Positions 54,445 to 64,000 of a stretch of 64,000 bases of DNA are shown here, piece by piece. Below the pieces are notes generated by a model. It ran no database searches, was not told where the DNA came from, and was given only the letters and a program-made list of their open reading frames with translations. The stretch is from Trichoplusia ni (lineage: Eukaryota > Arthropoda > Insecta > Lepidoptera > Noctuidae): contig NC_039484.1 in assembly GCF_003590095.1 (NCBI RefSeq), positions 1,240,001 to 1,304,000 of the forward strand, given 5' to 3'. Each line of letters opens with the position of its first letter. Position 1 is the first letter of the stretch. Made by a program: the position numbers and the translations under genes.

Positions 54445-57190
54445 TATCCAAAGTCAACTACTTTTTTCATTATGATTATTTATTGAAATCCTGTTAAAAG
54501 AACAATGTCCTTTCTAAAGTTCAATACATAATGTGTTACATTATGTTTACCATCTTCCTTGAACTGTTCACTTGAAATATTTACCAGATTTTAATACATA
54601 TACCTAAGACTTACTTCGAATACTTCGGCATCCTAAAAGATATTAGAAGTACAATTAGCAATATTAAAAAAAATATGAACAGCTGAACAAAAGGCAAAAA
54701 GAATAAAAATCCTCTTTGTAACACAGATAGATATAACACACATGGATAATGAAATCTTTGTTTTCGCTTCGATAATTGCGGCTCCTAAATAAAATTGCAA
54801 TGAAGTAGAGTATACATTAGTGTTCCACGTAAGTACATAAAGATATCTCTCTAACTAATATAATATAAGGATATCGGTTGAAGACAAACATGTACATTAG
54901 TTTGCAATTACAAAAACAAAATTATCACGAAGTTTGCAGACAATGAACATGCTGAAAACTGGAGTAAACATAAAATAAATATTTACAATTAAATGATAAA
55001 TGATTTCCTTTTTATATACCACTATAGAAGACTTCCATCGATATAAAAACTTAAGGACAGAAGACACTATAGGCAATAGAAAACTATTTATAGTCAAATT
55101 AATCTAATCTAATATTTGATAAATTAAAAATTCTCGCATTTCAGTTTATCGATGAGACTGTTGGAAATTATTTAACTTATATATTCATAGCAAAAGATTT
55201 CTTGATAATGCTTAAGATGCTTAACTTTCAATAGTAAAACTAATTCAGAAAAAGCAAGTTTTCAAATACCACAACATGGACTGAAATGATTTATTGTTTT
55301 ATTTAGTGTCATCGACTTTTCTTTTTATAAATAAAAAGTGGTCTTAACTGAAATACCGGAGTCATGGGTTCGATTCCCAATTATGATTCCCAACCTTTTT
55401 TATAAACTCAGTATTACACCAATAACATCTGTGTTATTTGCCCAAATAGGTTATTTTTTATTAGCAATTGAACGTAAGTATACCAACGTATTTCGAAAAA
55501 AGATGTATTTCGAAATTTTAAGACTTCATTTTGTTCCTGGAAAAAAGTACACACTACTAAAACAATAGGCCACCATACGTACCGCAAAGCGGTGTGAATA
55601 GAGTTTTAAGGGGTGAATAGAAAATAGTGTTCATTTTGGGGGTCCCATGCGATTGCTTTTATAAAAAATGTTTAAACACAATTATTTTCTGAAATTTTTT
55701 GAGAATTTATATAATTTTTATATTTAAAAAAAAAGGCCAAATCTTAATAAAAACTCTGTTTCTCTCCACCCCAAAAATATATATTCAGCCTATTTTGCCG
55801 TATGCCTAAAAAAACTACGATATTATTAATCGCAATAGATCATATAGTACCTAAAACTTAAAATATTGTAATGAGGCTTTGAATATATAATGAAGATGAT
55901 CACTCAAGATCAATATGAAATCAAGTCCCAAATCTCGCATTAAGATTATGTGGGCCGACTTTTCACTTCTTGTAGGTGTGACCTGCGGAATGACAATTTG
56001 TCACTTGTTTACGTAACAATGTGAATCATTTGGACGACTTCAAACAAACAGGTATAAGGTGGCATTTTTTCTTTTCCTGCCAGATTGCCAATCAAGGTGG
56101 GACTCATAATGTGTTTAATAATTTCGCCGGATTAAATGCCGTGTAATGAGGTCGCCGGCGAGATTCCAAAAGGTTTAGTCAGCGTCGTTACGGAAGATAA
56201 CTTTCAGTTTCTTTAAAAAGTTCCAAAAAGGTTTTATTTTTAGGTCTTTGATAAATTAAGTCCTTTTGAGTATTAAGCTATCACCGTGTACATGTAATAC
56301 GTGTAATGGTCATTCGAAGCAGAAATCATCATGAAGTACAACTTAAAACGCCTTTAGAGTTAGACACAATATTTGAAGCAGAAATCGTCATGTTCATCAG
56401 ATTAGATCATTTAGCTAAGAGGATTTTAACATTTCAATAGAGATAAGGCTCATGCATATGTGCATACATCGTGTTCATTAAAGGTAGACACAACATCTCA
56501 TAAATTTCGAACTTTTCTTATTACCAAACATCTAATGTGGGCCAATGGCTTTTATCACTATTATGTAAAAGGTGACAAAGCGGAAACAGGTGATTTAAGA
56601 TAGATCTTTAATAGACTAATCAACATAATCAATTCACACGAACAGGTAAATAATATATGAATTGAATGCTCTAATTAGAATCCATTTTAATTAAGTAAAA
56701 AATGCGAACTTATTAGACAAATGTTTCTTAGTCAATGCGATCACAAATGGACCCAGATATAATTTTTTCAATATTATACAACATAATAACCAAAACCAAA
56801 CTGATAACCAAAATAATATGAAATAAATAATAAATAATAAGTACAACATGCATCTAATTCAATGGACTTAAAGTTATAGAAGATACAAATCAATCAAAGA
56901 TTTAGAAAGTCTTGGAAACCAATTTATTCAGAGAACTCCAAGAAATCGCGGAAGGACAGAAATTTGAAACAGAACATGGGAATCGTAAATAGTAAGGATT
57001 TCATATCTAGGAGAAAAGTGGATGAAGCAACAAGCGATTCCAGGAGGAGCAATGATGGGCATGTGTTTCAGGCTAACTTATTGCCTATGCATATCAGATT
57101 TATCAGAAAATTACATATTAAAACAGTTGCTGGAATTTAGACCTGCAACTATGTGCATAATAATTCAATCTTTGAAACCCTAGTTCACAT
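54445..57190. other. Intergenic region between genes C and D, left part
   Basis: AT-rich. A tRNA box B-like GGGTTCGATTCCC at about 55367-55379 suggests a SINE relic, but no box A is clear. A modest GC rise near 56090-56180 has no open frame. The frames at 54897-55097 and 55338-55568 are unsupported. Confidence 0.5.
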
Positions 57191-57194
57191 AAAT

Positions 57195-57292
57195 ACTTAG
57201 ACCTTTGTTTAGTCCTAGCTACCGCATTAGGTTAAGTAACCTGTAATGGTAGATTAGTGTGATAATTAAATAAATAAATAAATAAATAAATA
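57195..57292 (+). repeat. LINE-like 3' tail with (AAAT)n microsatellite
   Basis: The segment ends GTGATAATT followed by about six AAAT units (about 57268-57291). Upstream sequence from about 56900 contains Arg/Lys-coding scraps. A simple (AAAT)n tail after GTGATAATT is typical of LINE or SINE 3' ends in insects. No RT is recognisable. Confidence 0.4.
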
Positions 57293-57299
57293 ATTCTGG

Positions 57300-58740
57300 G
57301 AAGCGCGCATGTAAAGTCATGTTGGTCAACTATTCACATATGTTGGGCAATATAAGGAAGTTTTACGGCATTTTAGAACTTGGGCTGACAATGACATAGA
57401 AAACTTCATAAATCAGCCGTGCAAGGGCAGAAATGAAACGAAGATTAATTTTAAAATTATTGTGAAATAGAAACATATGCAACACGTGTTTATCATTTTT
57501 ATAAACGTTAGGTTTGTCAACGTTTAAATTATGAATACCTGTTGATAATAATAATATATGTAGGTCAGTTATTGGTTGCTTATTTGTTAATTATCGAAGT
57601 GAAGTATATTATACATTGTTTTTTAATTTACTATATGAAGTAATTGCTGTTTTATGGATACGATCAACTTACAACTTACAACCCGCCTTAACTCCAGCAC
57701 TAGATGACACGGGAATATGGCAAATAAATAATCGCTAAAGCACTTTACCGGTACTGTTAATATGCAAACCTTTTCCCTTGCCACCTTTATCAACATTTTA
57801 TTTTCAGCAGGGCGATGACCTCTTTCGTCTTTCTATCCTCCGTCAAAAGACACAAACTCATCCAGCGCCAGAACAACAGTAATAGTATATTTCCATAATA
57901 GCTATATCAAAAAGCTGTTTTGACATTTGGACGCTATCGTCTATAGAGAGCATCAAACGTCATTGTCTTACGTAATAAAACTGGACCCACATCATAATAG
58001 TACAGGTTTCCGTCTCGTCCGTATCTTTTAGGACCATAACCTACATATTTATGATACTTACCAAACAGGTTTTAGTAAGTAATATTAGCTTTCTAGAACA
58101 AAAATGGTTCCACTGTTTCTGAGAATATTATTTCATAGGAAACTTTTTTTTAAATGAAAACATTTTCTCCAATTCATCCATTAACTGACAGGATACTTTT
58201 TATAATTATTTCTTAGCGCATTTAGTTGTTATTATTTATTTAAAGCAAAATACACTTCTTTCATATCAGGCAAATAATTTTTTTGAAACGATCGGTCATA
58301 ACCGATCAAATACTATTTCGATATGTAACAATGAGGAGTACAAAATAAATACTAAGAGTAAATAATAAACATAAATTTAAAAGAAAGTAAAAAACGTAAA
58401 ATAAATATTTAGTATTATACATTTGCTTCAAAGGTATTTTAAAACCACATACAAACAACACATACTTTGTGGGAAGTAAACATACCGAAAACATTTATTG
58501 CGACAAATATTGAAAAGTGTCATAACGAATACCCTTGAATAAAATTTTACATACGGCAATAAAATCAAAGATGTTTTTAGACCTTTGACTTAATTTCCCT
58601 TGCATAACCATATCATAGAAAACGTCAAGTTAATGAGATTAGTACAAAAATTAACATAATTTGGTTTTAGCATCGATGACGGTGACGTAGAGATTCCGAT
58701 GTTGGTTCAAACTTGACTCTAATGTATTCAAAGGCGTTGT
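57300..58740. other. Upstream region of gene D
   Basis: AT-rich. No gene or repeat with defined ends is seen. The minus-strand frame at 58306-58494 is Phe/Leu/Tyr-rich and unsupported. Confidence 0.5.
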
Positions 58741-58756
58741 TGGAAAGAGCGACTTG

Positions 58757-58790
58757 TATAAATATGTGGAGCCGTCCGATGTCACAGCAG
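58757..58790 (+). promoter_or_regulatory. Gene D core promoter
   Basis: TATAAATA at 58757-58764, then an initiator-like GATGTCACAGC about 25 nt downstream. The box and spacing match gene C. Confidence 0.75.
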
Positions 58791-58864
58791 AAACAACCGA
58801 CACTCGGAAGGGACAACAACTACCACTTTTTTTTGGCTGGCTTCAAAGCGATTAGCTAAAAGCC

Positions 58865-58876
58865 ATGGCGTTTGTT
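58865..58876 (+). CDS. Gene D, coding exon 1 (MAFV)
   Basis: Four codons, ATG GCG TTT GTT, then donor GTAAGT in phase 0. The intron is 81 nt (58877-58957), ending TTGTTACAG. Exon 2 has no ATG at its start, so this exon must supply the initiation codon. Confidence 0.85.
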
Positions 58877-58957
58877 GTAAGTTCATGATACAAAATACAG
58901 ATAACATAATATAATATTTAGTCTACTTAATACTAAGCTCAACGAAACTTGTTACAG

Positions 58958-59878
58958 GCAAAAATTCTGTTCATCTCAGCACTAGTGTACAGTACTAATG
59001 GCGGATACCTGACTGGCCATCACCAAAGCCCGGACTCATTCCTGTCATCGGCATTGAACTCTCCGTCAGCTTCGTTTGCATCGCCATCAACGTCTTACGG
59101 ACCACCGTCTCATGGAAGTTCTTCTTCATCATCGATAAACCATGACCACGGTGCAATACTTGCTGGTGCATCTCTTCCTGGAGCTGGTTCTCTTGCTCAC
59201 GGTCATGGACACTACGACGGCGGGCACGGTTACGGCCTAGCTGCTTCCAGCGGACCTGGCCCCATCTCCTCTGGATCTCTGTCATCGGACCTCTCAGCTC
59301 CTGCTCCCGCTGGCAATGGATACTCCGAAGGTGGCCTTCTCCTCGATTCTACTCTCCCAGCTAACGGTGGCAACGTTCTTGGCCAAACAGCAACCATTGG
59401 AGCTCCTCGTGTCATTGGCACCACTGTTACAGTTGGCCGCCCTGATGCATCTGCTACCAGGTACGAGCTGCAATCTGTTGTGCAGAATGTTATTCGTCGC
59501 ATCCCCATCGAGGTGACCAGGCACATCCAGGTCGCTGTACCGCAACCCGTACCTGTGCCGGTCCGTGAGGAAGTCAGAGTACCAGTGCCACAGCCCTACC
59601 CCGTGCAAGTCGAAGTCGTGAAGAAGGTCCCATACCCCGTATACAAGACTGAGCACGTCCATGTCGAGAGGCCCGTCCCTGTTGAGGTTGTGAAAGAGGT
59701 TCCATTCGAAGTCATCAAGGAAGTTCAGGTCCCTGTCGACAGACCATACGAAGTCATCAAGAAGGTCCATGTTCCAGTTGAGAAGCACGTCGAGGTTCCC
59801 GTTGCCGTTTGGAAGCCATACCCACTCCACATCATCAAGCACGTCACCCACTACAAAAAGAAGAGCTGCTGTTGGTAG
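58958..59878 (+). CDS. Gene D, coding exon 2: Val-Pro-repeat cuticle-type protein (about 310 aa)
   Basis: Secreted: signal peptide MAFV + AKILFISALVYSTNG, then GYLTG, parallel to gene C. It shares YGPPS, GAIL and HGHG-rich blocks with gene C, but lacks the long Gly-rich array and the C-terminal HYDHGH repeats. The Val-Pro module (about 169-302) begins RYELQSVVQNVIRRIPIEVT. It contains VPVPQPYPVQVEVVKKVP, nearly the same as VPVPQPYPVQVPVVKNVP in gene C, followed by VEVVKEVPFEVIKEV-type units. The end KKKSCCW* has a Cys pair absent from gene C, possibly for cross-linking (inference). It is probably a structural extracellular protein of cuticle. The minus-strand frames at 59230-59986 mirror the repeat and are not genes. 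Confidence 0.9.
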   Translation, partial: AKILFISALVYSTNGGYLTGHHQSPDSFLSSALNSPSASFASPSTSYGPPSHGSSSSSSINHDHGAILAGASLPGAGSLAHGHGHYDGGHGYGLAASSGPGPISSGSLSSDLSAPAPAGNGYSEGGLLLDSTLPANGGNVLGQTATIGAPRVIGTTVTVGRPDASATRYELQSVVQNVIRRIPIEVTRHIQVAVPQPVPVPVREEVRVPVPQPYPVQVEVVKKVPYPVYKTEHVHVERPVPVEVVKEVPFEVIKEVQVPVDRPYEVIKKVHVPVEKHVEVPVAVWKPYPLHIIKHVTHYKKKSCCW

Positions 59879-59989
59879 ACTCGGTGCCGAACGCTTTAAC
59901 CAGCTGGTGCCGTACCAGCAACAGTCGTGATCATACCAAATAGTCAATAGAATTGTAAATACTTTGATAGTCATTAGTTTGTACATGTA

Positions 59990-60010
59990 AATAGATGGAA
60001 CATAAAACGT
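59990..60010 (+). terminator. Gene D possible polyadenylation region
   Basis: No canonical AATAAA lies close behind the stop. The variant ACATAAA at about 60000-60006 is the best nearby candidate, about 120 nt downstream. Confidence 0.3.
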
Positions 60011-60540
60011 ATCGTTTTAAACAAAAGTCTTGTTTTTGTTATTATTGCCCTCTTTCAGAATCATTATGCATTTGTAATTCAATGAACCAGCGAGGTCTAG
60101 TACTTTGCTTTAACGAAACTGTAACAATCTATTTCCGAATGCTAGTTGTCAAAACATTCATTTTATTGATTTGGACTGAGGAAAACTTGATTGCCTGAAG
60201 TCATGTAAACAAATAATACGGCGATAATACAATGTTGTGGTTACAACACAATAGTGTCCAGACGTTTGTCACTCGGGGCCTGAAACCGGTTTCCGTCAGC
60301 TGTTTTATGTCAAATCACAGACGTCACACTGATTTAATTTAGAAGAAAGTTTTAGGAAGTTATTCTAAGGCTAATGTAAATATTACAGAATGTTTTTGGC
60401 CTTAGCTATGTTGGTATATATTTTTAACTTGGAAATCTCCATGGATTGTCCGCGACCTGGGACAGACTTCTGACTTACCGACAACTAGAATACATCTCGT
60501 ATACTACTGCGAAACGTAATCTTAACCTTATAAAACGTTA
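60011..60540. other. Intergenic, nothing recognised
   Basis: AT-rich sequence after gene D up to a foldback element. The short frame at 59995-60198 has no support. Confidence 0.5.
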
Positions 60541-60543
60541 CAA

Positions 60544-60771
60544 TTTAGGCTCGTCGCACGCGGGCCACCGGCCACAACTACAAACGCCGCCTCAGGCATA
60601 TTTAATTTACTGTAGTTTATAGGGACTCGCCGCATAAGTTTGAAGCTAGTGGTCGCCACACATTACAAGACACTGCTCGCTCTTCTATATAAACTGCGTT
60701 AAAGTACAGGAAATATGCCAGTAGCGGCGTTTTGTGGTTGTGGCCGGTGGCCCGTGTGCGGGAGCCCTAAA
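60544..60771. mobile_element. Foldback / MITE-like element, 228 bp
   Basis: Left terminus TTTAGGCTCGTCGCACGCGG and right terminus, read inverted, TTTAGGGCTCCCGCACACGG. The inverted arms continue with an identical 20-nt run (GGGCCACCGGCCACAAC and neighbours) and then similar AAACGCCGC and GGCATATTT blocks, for arms of about 80 nt around a centre of about 60 nt. It is non-autonomous, with no coding capacity. The flanking duplication is unclear; TTA/TAA borders could be part of the TIR. The TATATAAA near 60684 belongs to the right arm and is not a promoter. Confidence 0.7.
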
Positions 60772-60829
60772 ACTTCCTGCAATAAAAACATTTGATTCCT
60801 GAATAAACTTTACATAACAGTAAAAATCA

Positions 60830-60960
60830 TCGTCATTATCCTAGCCTTTTCCCAAGTATATTGGGTTTGTCTTCCAGTCTTACTGCATGCAGCTAAATAC
60901 CAGTTGTTTGAGAAGGAGTGACGGCCTATCTGACCTCCACAACCCTGGACAAGTGTAGCT
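60830..60960 (+). repeat. CCCAACTATG-family dispersed repeat, copy 2
   Basis: Contains TTATCCTAGCCTTTTCCCAA, then CTTCCAGTCTTACTGCATGC and GCCTATCTGACCTCCACAAC. It aligns with the copy at 8925-9085. Confidence 0.6.
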
Positions 60961-61123
60961 TAACCTGTGATGGATTGACTTGTGCGGTTGTAGTTTTTAT
61001 ATGGAACAATTTTTTTTATACCACAATGTTTTATTTTGGAAACACGAACTGTTCTTATACAAATTATGTATATGACATAATTATCACCAGTCAGAGTGAA
61101 ATTAAATTAGTCATATGTTGTTA

Positions 61124-61360
61124 GACGACCTCCGTGGTCGAGTGGCGTACGCACCGGTTTCAAGGTGTCGCTAGCTCTGAGGTCCCGGGTTCGATCCCCG
61201 GTCGGGTCAATGTAAAAATTCACATTTCTACATTGCCTCGGGTCTGGGTGTTTGTGGTACCTTCGTTGTATCTGAATTCCATAACACAAGTGCTTGAGCA
61301 ACTTACTTTGGGTTCAGAACAATGTATGTGATGTTGTCCGCATTTATTTATTTATATGTA
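61124..61360 (+). repeat. tRNA-derived SINE, near full length
   Basis: Begins GACGACCTCCGTGGTCGAGT with box A TGGTCGAGTGG (from 61135). Box B GGTTCGATCCC is at 61188-61198, a body with GGGTCTGGGTGTTTGTGGTA and CCATAACACAAGTGCTTGAG follows, and the tail TATGTGATGTTGTCCGCATT leads into an ATTT repeat. From memory this is the layout of the abundant SINE of noctuid moths (HaSE-type). It is transcribed by Pol III if active. It is not a tRNA gene: the anticodon region is not tRNA-like and there is no closed acceptor stem. The open frames across it on both strands are not genes. Confidence 0.85.
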
Positions 61361-61364
61361 CAAC

Positions 61365-62370
61365 CAACCAATTCTTATGCTAATCTATTAAATTACGTAA
61401 TCGAATATACAAAATAGATAAAACAATTTGTTAAGTAGGTTCGGATGATAAAAACAATTAAAATGTAGATTATGTGAGGATTCACACACATCACACATAG
61501 ATTCACACATCCAAGTGAAAATACTTATTTGGTGATTAGGTTAAACTATGTTATTAAGTATTCAGAAGTCTGATTGCACTTGAATATAGTTGTATAATTC
61601 GATTCGCCTCCACTTCGCTAGACTCGGGATTAGGAACACAGAAACGGGAATGCGTGTAGATAGCATTTTGTCGTAATTTTAGTATCAATTTCATCAATAT
61701 AAACCGACTCATATGATGGACCGATGATTTAAAAAAGTCGGCTTGGACTGAATGCTTAAGGCGGACGACCAGGTGTTATGGCCTTACTTGTGTTCCAAAG
61801 CTAACATGGTTAAATAACAGCTTATTGTCTCCCGAAATATTGATCCCGAAAACAACGTGCATACTTCGAACAAGGATATTATGTTATGAATCTCACAAGT
61901 ACTGTTCTCTCGCGGTGGAAGAAACTCAGGCTTGAAATAGAGTTTTTTTTGCACATGGAAGATAACCTCGACGAATATACCAGCTAGATTGTTTTAACCA
62001 GTAAATAAAAAATGTGGACAATGTGTTGATTAAATTCAAGACGAAGATTATCAATTATCTTTGTTAAATACTCAATCGAACGTATACCTACCTACTATGC
62101 GTATAGTAAGTACCTTCATGAAGCATGTTGCTTTCAAGTGAAACGCAACCATTCATTTAAGACTAGGCGCTCCATCACAAAGAAATAAACTCATGCATAG
62201 TTTATTAGGTCTCATTTTATCATAGTGATAATTTAAAGTTAAAATTTGAAATTGAAGAATGTTTTCCTTTACCTAGTTTTGATTTCCTATTTTGCGACAC
62301 ATTTTGACATACAAAACGCTACTTAAAAATTATGTTTTTTTTTCTTTTTTTTCCTTTACTTACCTTAACT
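61365..62370. other. Intergenic, nothing recognised
   Basis: AT-rich, with small CACACAT-type simple patches near 61480-61510. No supported gene. Confidence 0.5.
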
Positions 62371-62373
62371 ACC

Positions 62374-62417
62374 TTTACCTTAACTATTTAACACGTTTAC
62401 CTTAACTATTTAACACG
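62374..62417. repeat. 22-bp direct tandem repeat, two exact copies
   Basis: TTTACCTTAACTATTTAACA plus CG occurs at 62374-62395 and again at 62396-62417, followed by a partial third TTTAAC. A pyrimidine-rich run lies to its left. Confidence 0.85.
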
Positions 62418-62589
62418 TTTAACTTTAAAAATTAATGTTAGTGCTGTAAGTTCAATGTTTTTAACTTATCTGATGTTTACTGGAAACCTAATTCAATGGC
62501 AACACAAAAATAAACTGACTTTCTGACTCTTTGTATTAAATACTACTTCTTTCATAGAAGCCACAATTAACAGCTATTCATTCAAATTA

Positions 62590-62770
62590 ATAATTCTAAT
62601 ATATTTCTGTTCTTCTGTCTTTCCGTAATTTTTTGCCACCAAACCGCTAATTTGATTTTTATGAAACTTGGTACGGAGCCAGCTTAGGTCTCGAGAGAGA
62701 CACGCTAGAGTCTACTCTACATCCAAAGAAAAATGATGTTAATCAACTCATACATAGAAAATTATACATA
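62590..62770 (+). repeat. TE 3'-end relic
   Basis: Contains AAACCGCTAATTTGATTTTT followed by ATGAAACTTGGTACGGAGCC. This resembles the AAACCGCTGAACCGATTTTGATGAAATTTGG end region of a repeat very common in moths (from memory). It is diverged and the ends are not defined. Confidence 0.45.
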
Positions 62771-63830
62771 CGACATACATTCAAGCAAAACTGCCCAAAA
62801 AGTCTAGGAAATATGTATTCGTGAAACAGAAACATGCTAAAGAGTTACGAACATTTATTGTATAAACATGTTTCTGAATTCAAATGGCCTGTGTTAATGT
62901 CTTTTGAATAAAACCATCAGCTGTTTTAAAAGTCTATCAATTAGTGTAAGTTACATAGACATGGGCGGACGTAACTCGTGGGGTTGTGGCAAAGTTTATA
63001 TATAAGAGAAGGAATATAAATGATAATGGTCCATTAGGTTCGGCAAGCTGCAGTTGGTTGCACCCAGAAAGACAGTTTAGTATTAAAAATTTAGTAGTTT
63101 GACACTAGCTTTGTACTGTGATAGATAGCGAAGTGTGTTTTTTTTCATTAAAAATAATTAGGATTACAATGTAGTTGTAACCTGGTTTGCAATAAGGGTA
63201 ATAACTATATCTATTTGTTTTCCCATTTTTTTTTATTTGCTGATAATTTGGAAATAATTGTATGCTTATGAAGCAGTTTTTCTCTCTTGTGATCGCTGAA
63301 TCACAAACTGTGCATCAATTTAGAGAAATGGAACGGTGAACTCTAAACCGGTTTCTCATACAATTTAAAGGTCAAACGAGACCAAAAGTTTCTTTAATTC
63401 TATGCAGGCACAAATTTGAACTTACCGATCATTGTGGAGTCTTTACATATTATTGTGATAATATTAGATTCATAACATAAATTTGTTTTTTTTTCTTTGA
63501 TAATTATTAGAATGAGGTACCATGCACCAAATTTACCAATATAGAATTAGGCCAACAATCCAATTTAGAAATTTTTTATTCAACTTTTTTCTGATACTGT
63601 ATTTAAACAAGCTTGAATAGCCATTGGCTTATTGGGTTAACAAATCTGCATAATTATATAACGGAAGTAGGAAACGTAATATCTTTTTAAAAACCAAACT
63701 TTCACTGAAATATTAATAAGATTACGACTGAGATGAATATTTGATGTAAACCGAATTACTATCGCAATCGATACGGATGTCTTCAACGAACCACACGTAG
63801 TTATTATTTAGAATATTAAAAGGTCAAGCG
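62771..63830. other. Upstream region of putative gene E
   Basis: AT-rich. A TATATATAAG at about 62998 is not followed by an ATG/donor first exon as at the other genes, so it is not called a promoter. No repeats recognised. Confidence 0.45.
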
Positions 63831-63835
63831 TAACT

Positions 63836-63866
63836 TATATAAATTATTGTTCGTTTTATCTTCAGA
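63836..63866 (+). promoter_or_regulatory. Gene E core promoter
   Basis: TATATAAA at 63836-63843, followed by an initiator-like ATCTTCAGAGC around 63859-63869. The layout is the same as for genes B, C and D. Confidence 0.65.
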
Positions 63867-63914
63867 GCAATCGACAAACCGCACCATCATAAGACGCTCA
63901 CCATAGATGCAGCA

Positions 63915-63926
63915 ATGGGGACACAA
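63915..63926 (+). CDS. Gene E, predicted coding exon 1 (MGTQ), gene continues off the right edge
   Basis: Four codons, ATG GGG ACA CAA, followed by donor GTAAGT (63927) in phase 0. This is the same 12-nt coding exon length and donor as genes C and D. An upstream ATG (63907) is in a different phase relative to the donor (20 nt to GT) and would give phase 2, unlike its neighbours. The rest of the gene lies beyond the window, so its product is unknown. By position and architecture it is probably another secreted cuticle-type protein. Confidence 0.6.
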
Positions 63927-64000
63927 GTAAGTGTTAAAATCAATAAACATTTTAAACGAGATGTCAATATTTGTTCGTCGCTAATCTTTTGTTTTTTTTT

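Noticed and set aside
57268..57292. CRISPR-like short repeats
   Set aside because: It is a simple AAAT microsatellite tail. No spaced direct repeats occur anywhere in the window.
59230..59986. Minus-strand frames of 98 and 230 codons under gene D
   Set aside because: Mirror translations of the Val-Pro repeat; no start context, family match or splice signals.
60684..60692. TATATAAA as a promoter
   Set aside because: It sits in the right arm of the foldback element, with a related sequence in the left arm, and has no first-exon pattern after it.
61124..61205. tRNA gene
   Set aside because: Boxes A and B are good, but the sequence continues into a SINE body and tail, and no closed acceptor or anticodon stem can be drawn.
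62998..63060. TATA box and possible extra gene between D and E
   Set aside because: No ATG followed by GTAAGT in the next 200 nt, unlike every accepted gene here.

Overview
The window reads as nuclear DNA from a moth or butterfly (Lepidoptera; a noctuid-like moth is plausible but unproven). It is AT-rich and sparse in genes. It carries a tRNA-headed SINE of the type common in noctuid genomes, several tRNA-derived SINE relics, short TIR elements, a BEL/Pao LTR retrotransposon and a decayed non-LTR retroelement with a restriction-like endonuclease (RLE) domain. All host genes I can support lie on the + strand. Each has a TATA box, a very short first coding exon that ends at a GT donor in phase 0, and one long second coding exon.

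Layout. 1-12.7 kb: intergenic DNA holding the broken RLE retroelement (about 3.6-5.8 kb, minus strand) and SINE relics. 12.7-30.1 kb: gene A, a secreted low-complexity protein of about 774 aa. Its six-codon first exon (12935-12952) is separated by a 14.7 kb intron from exon 2 (27676-29982). The intron holds a complete BEL/Pao element (19568-26084, minus strand) with identical 234-bp LTRs and an ACTAC target duplication. 35.8-49.6 kb: gene B, a secreted Asn/Gln-rich protein of about 1125 aa with a 25-codon polyQ tract, whose seven-codon exon 1 (36062-36082) lies 9.8 kb upstream of exon 2 (45870-49226). 52.6-54.4 kb and 58.7-60.0 kb: genes C and D, tandem paralogues of about 463 and 310 aa. Both share a signal peptide, a Ser/Gly/His-rich region and a Val-Pro repeat module typical of cuticle-type proteins, and both have introns of 81-83 bp. 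63.8-64.0 kb: TATA box, initiator and a four-codon first exon of the same design, so a fifth gene (E) probably continues past the right edge.

How they fit together. The products look like secreted extracellular-matrix or cuticle components. The shared design, a signal peptide split by a phase-0 intron after 4-7 codons, makes the region look like one cluster. Genes C and D are clearly duplicates. A and B are not visibly homologous to them and share only the architecture and a low-complexity, secreted character. The strongest new observations are the split-signal-peptide cluster, the apparently young BEL/Pao insertion in a host intron, and two short TIR/foldback elements. I see no CRISPR, operon, rRNA or bona fide tRNA gene.
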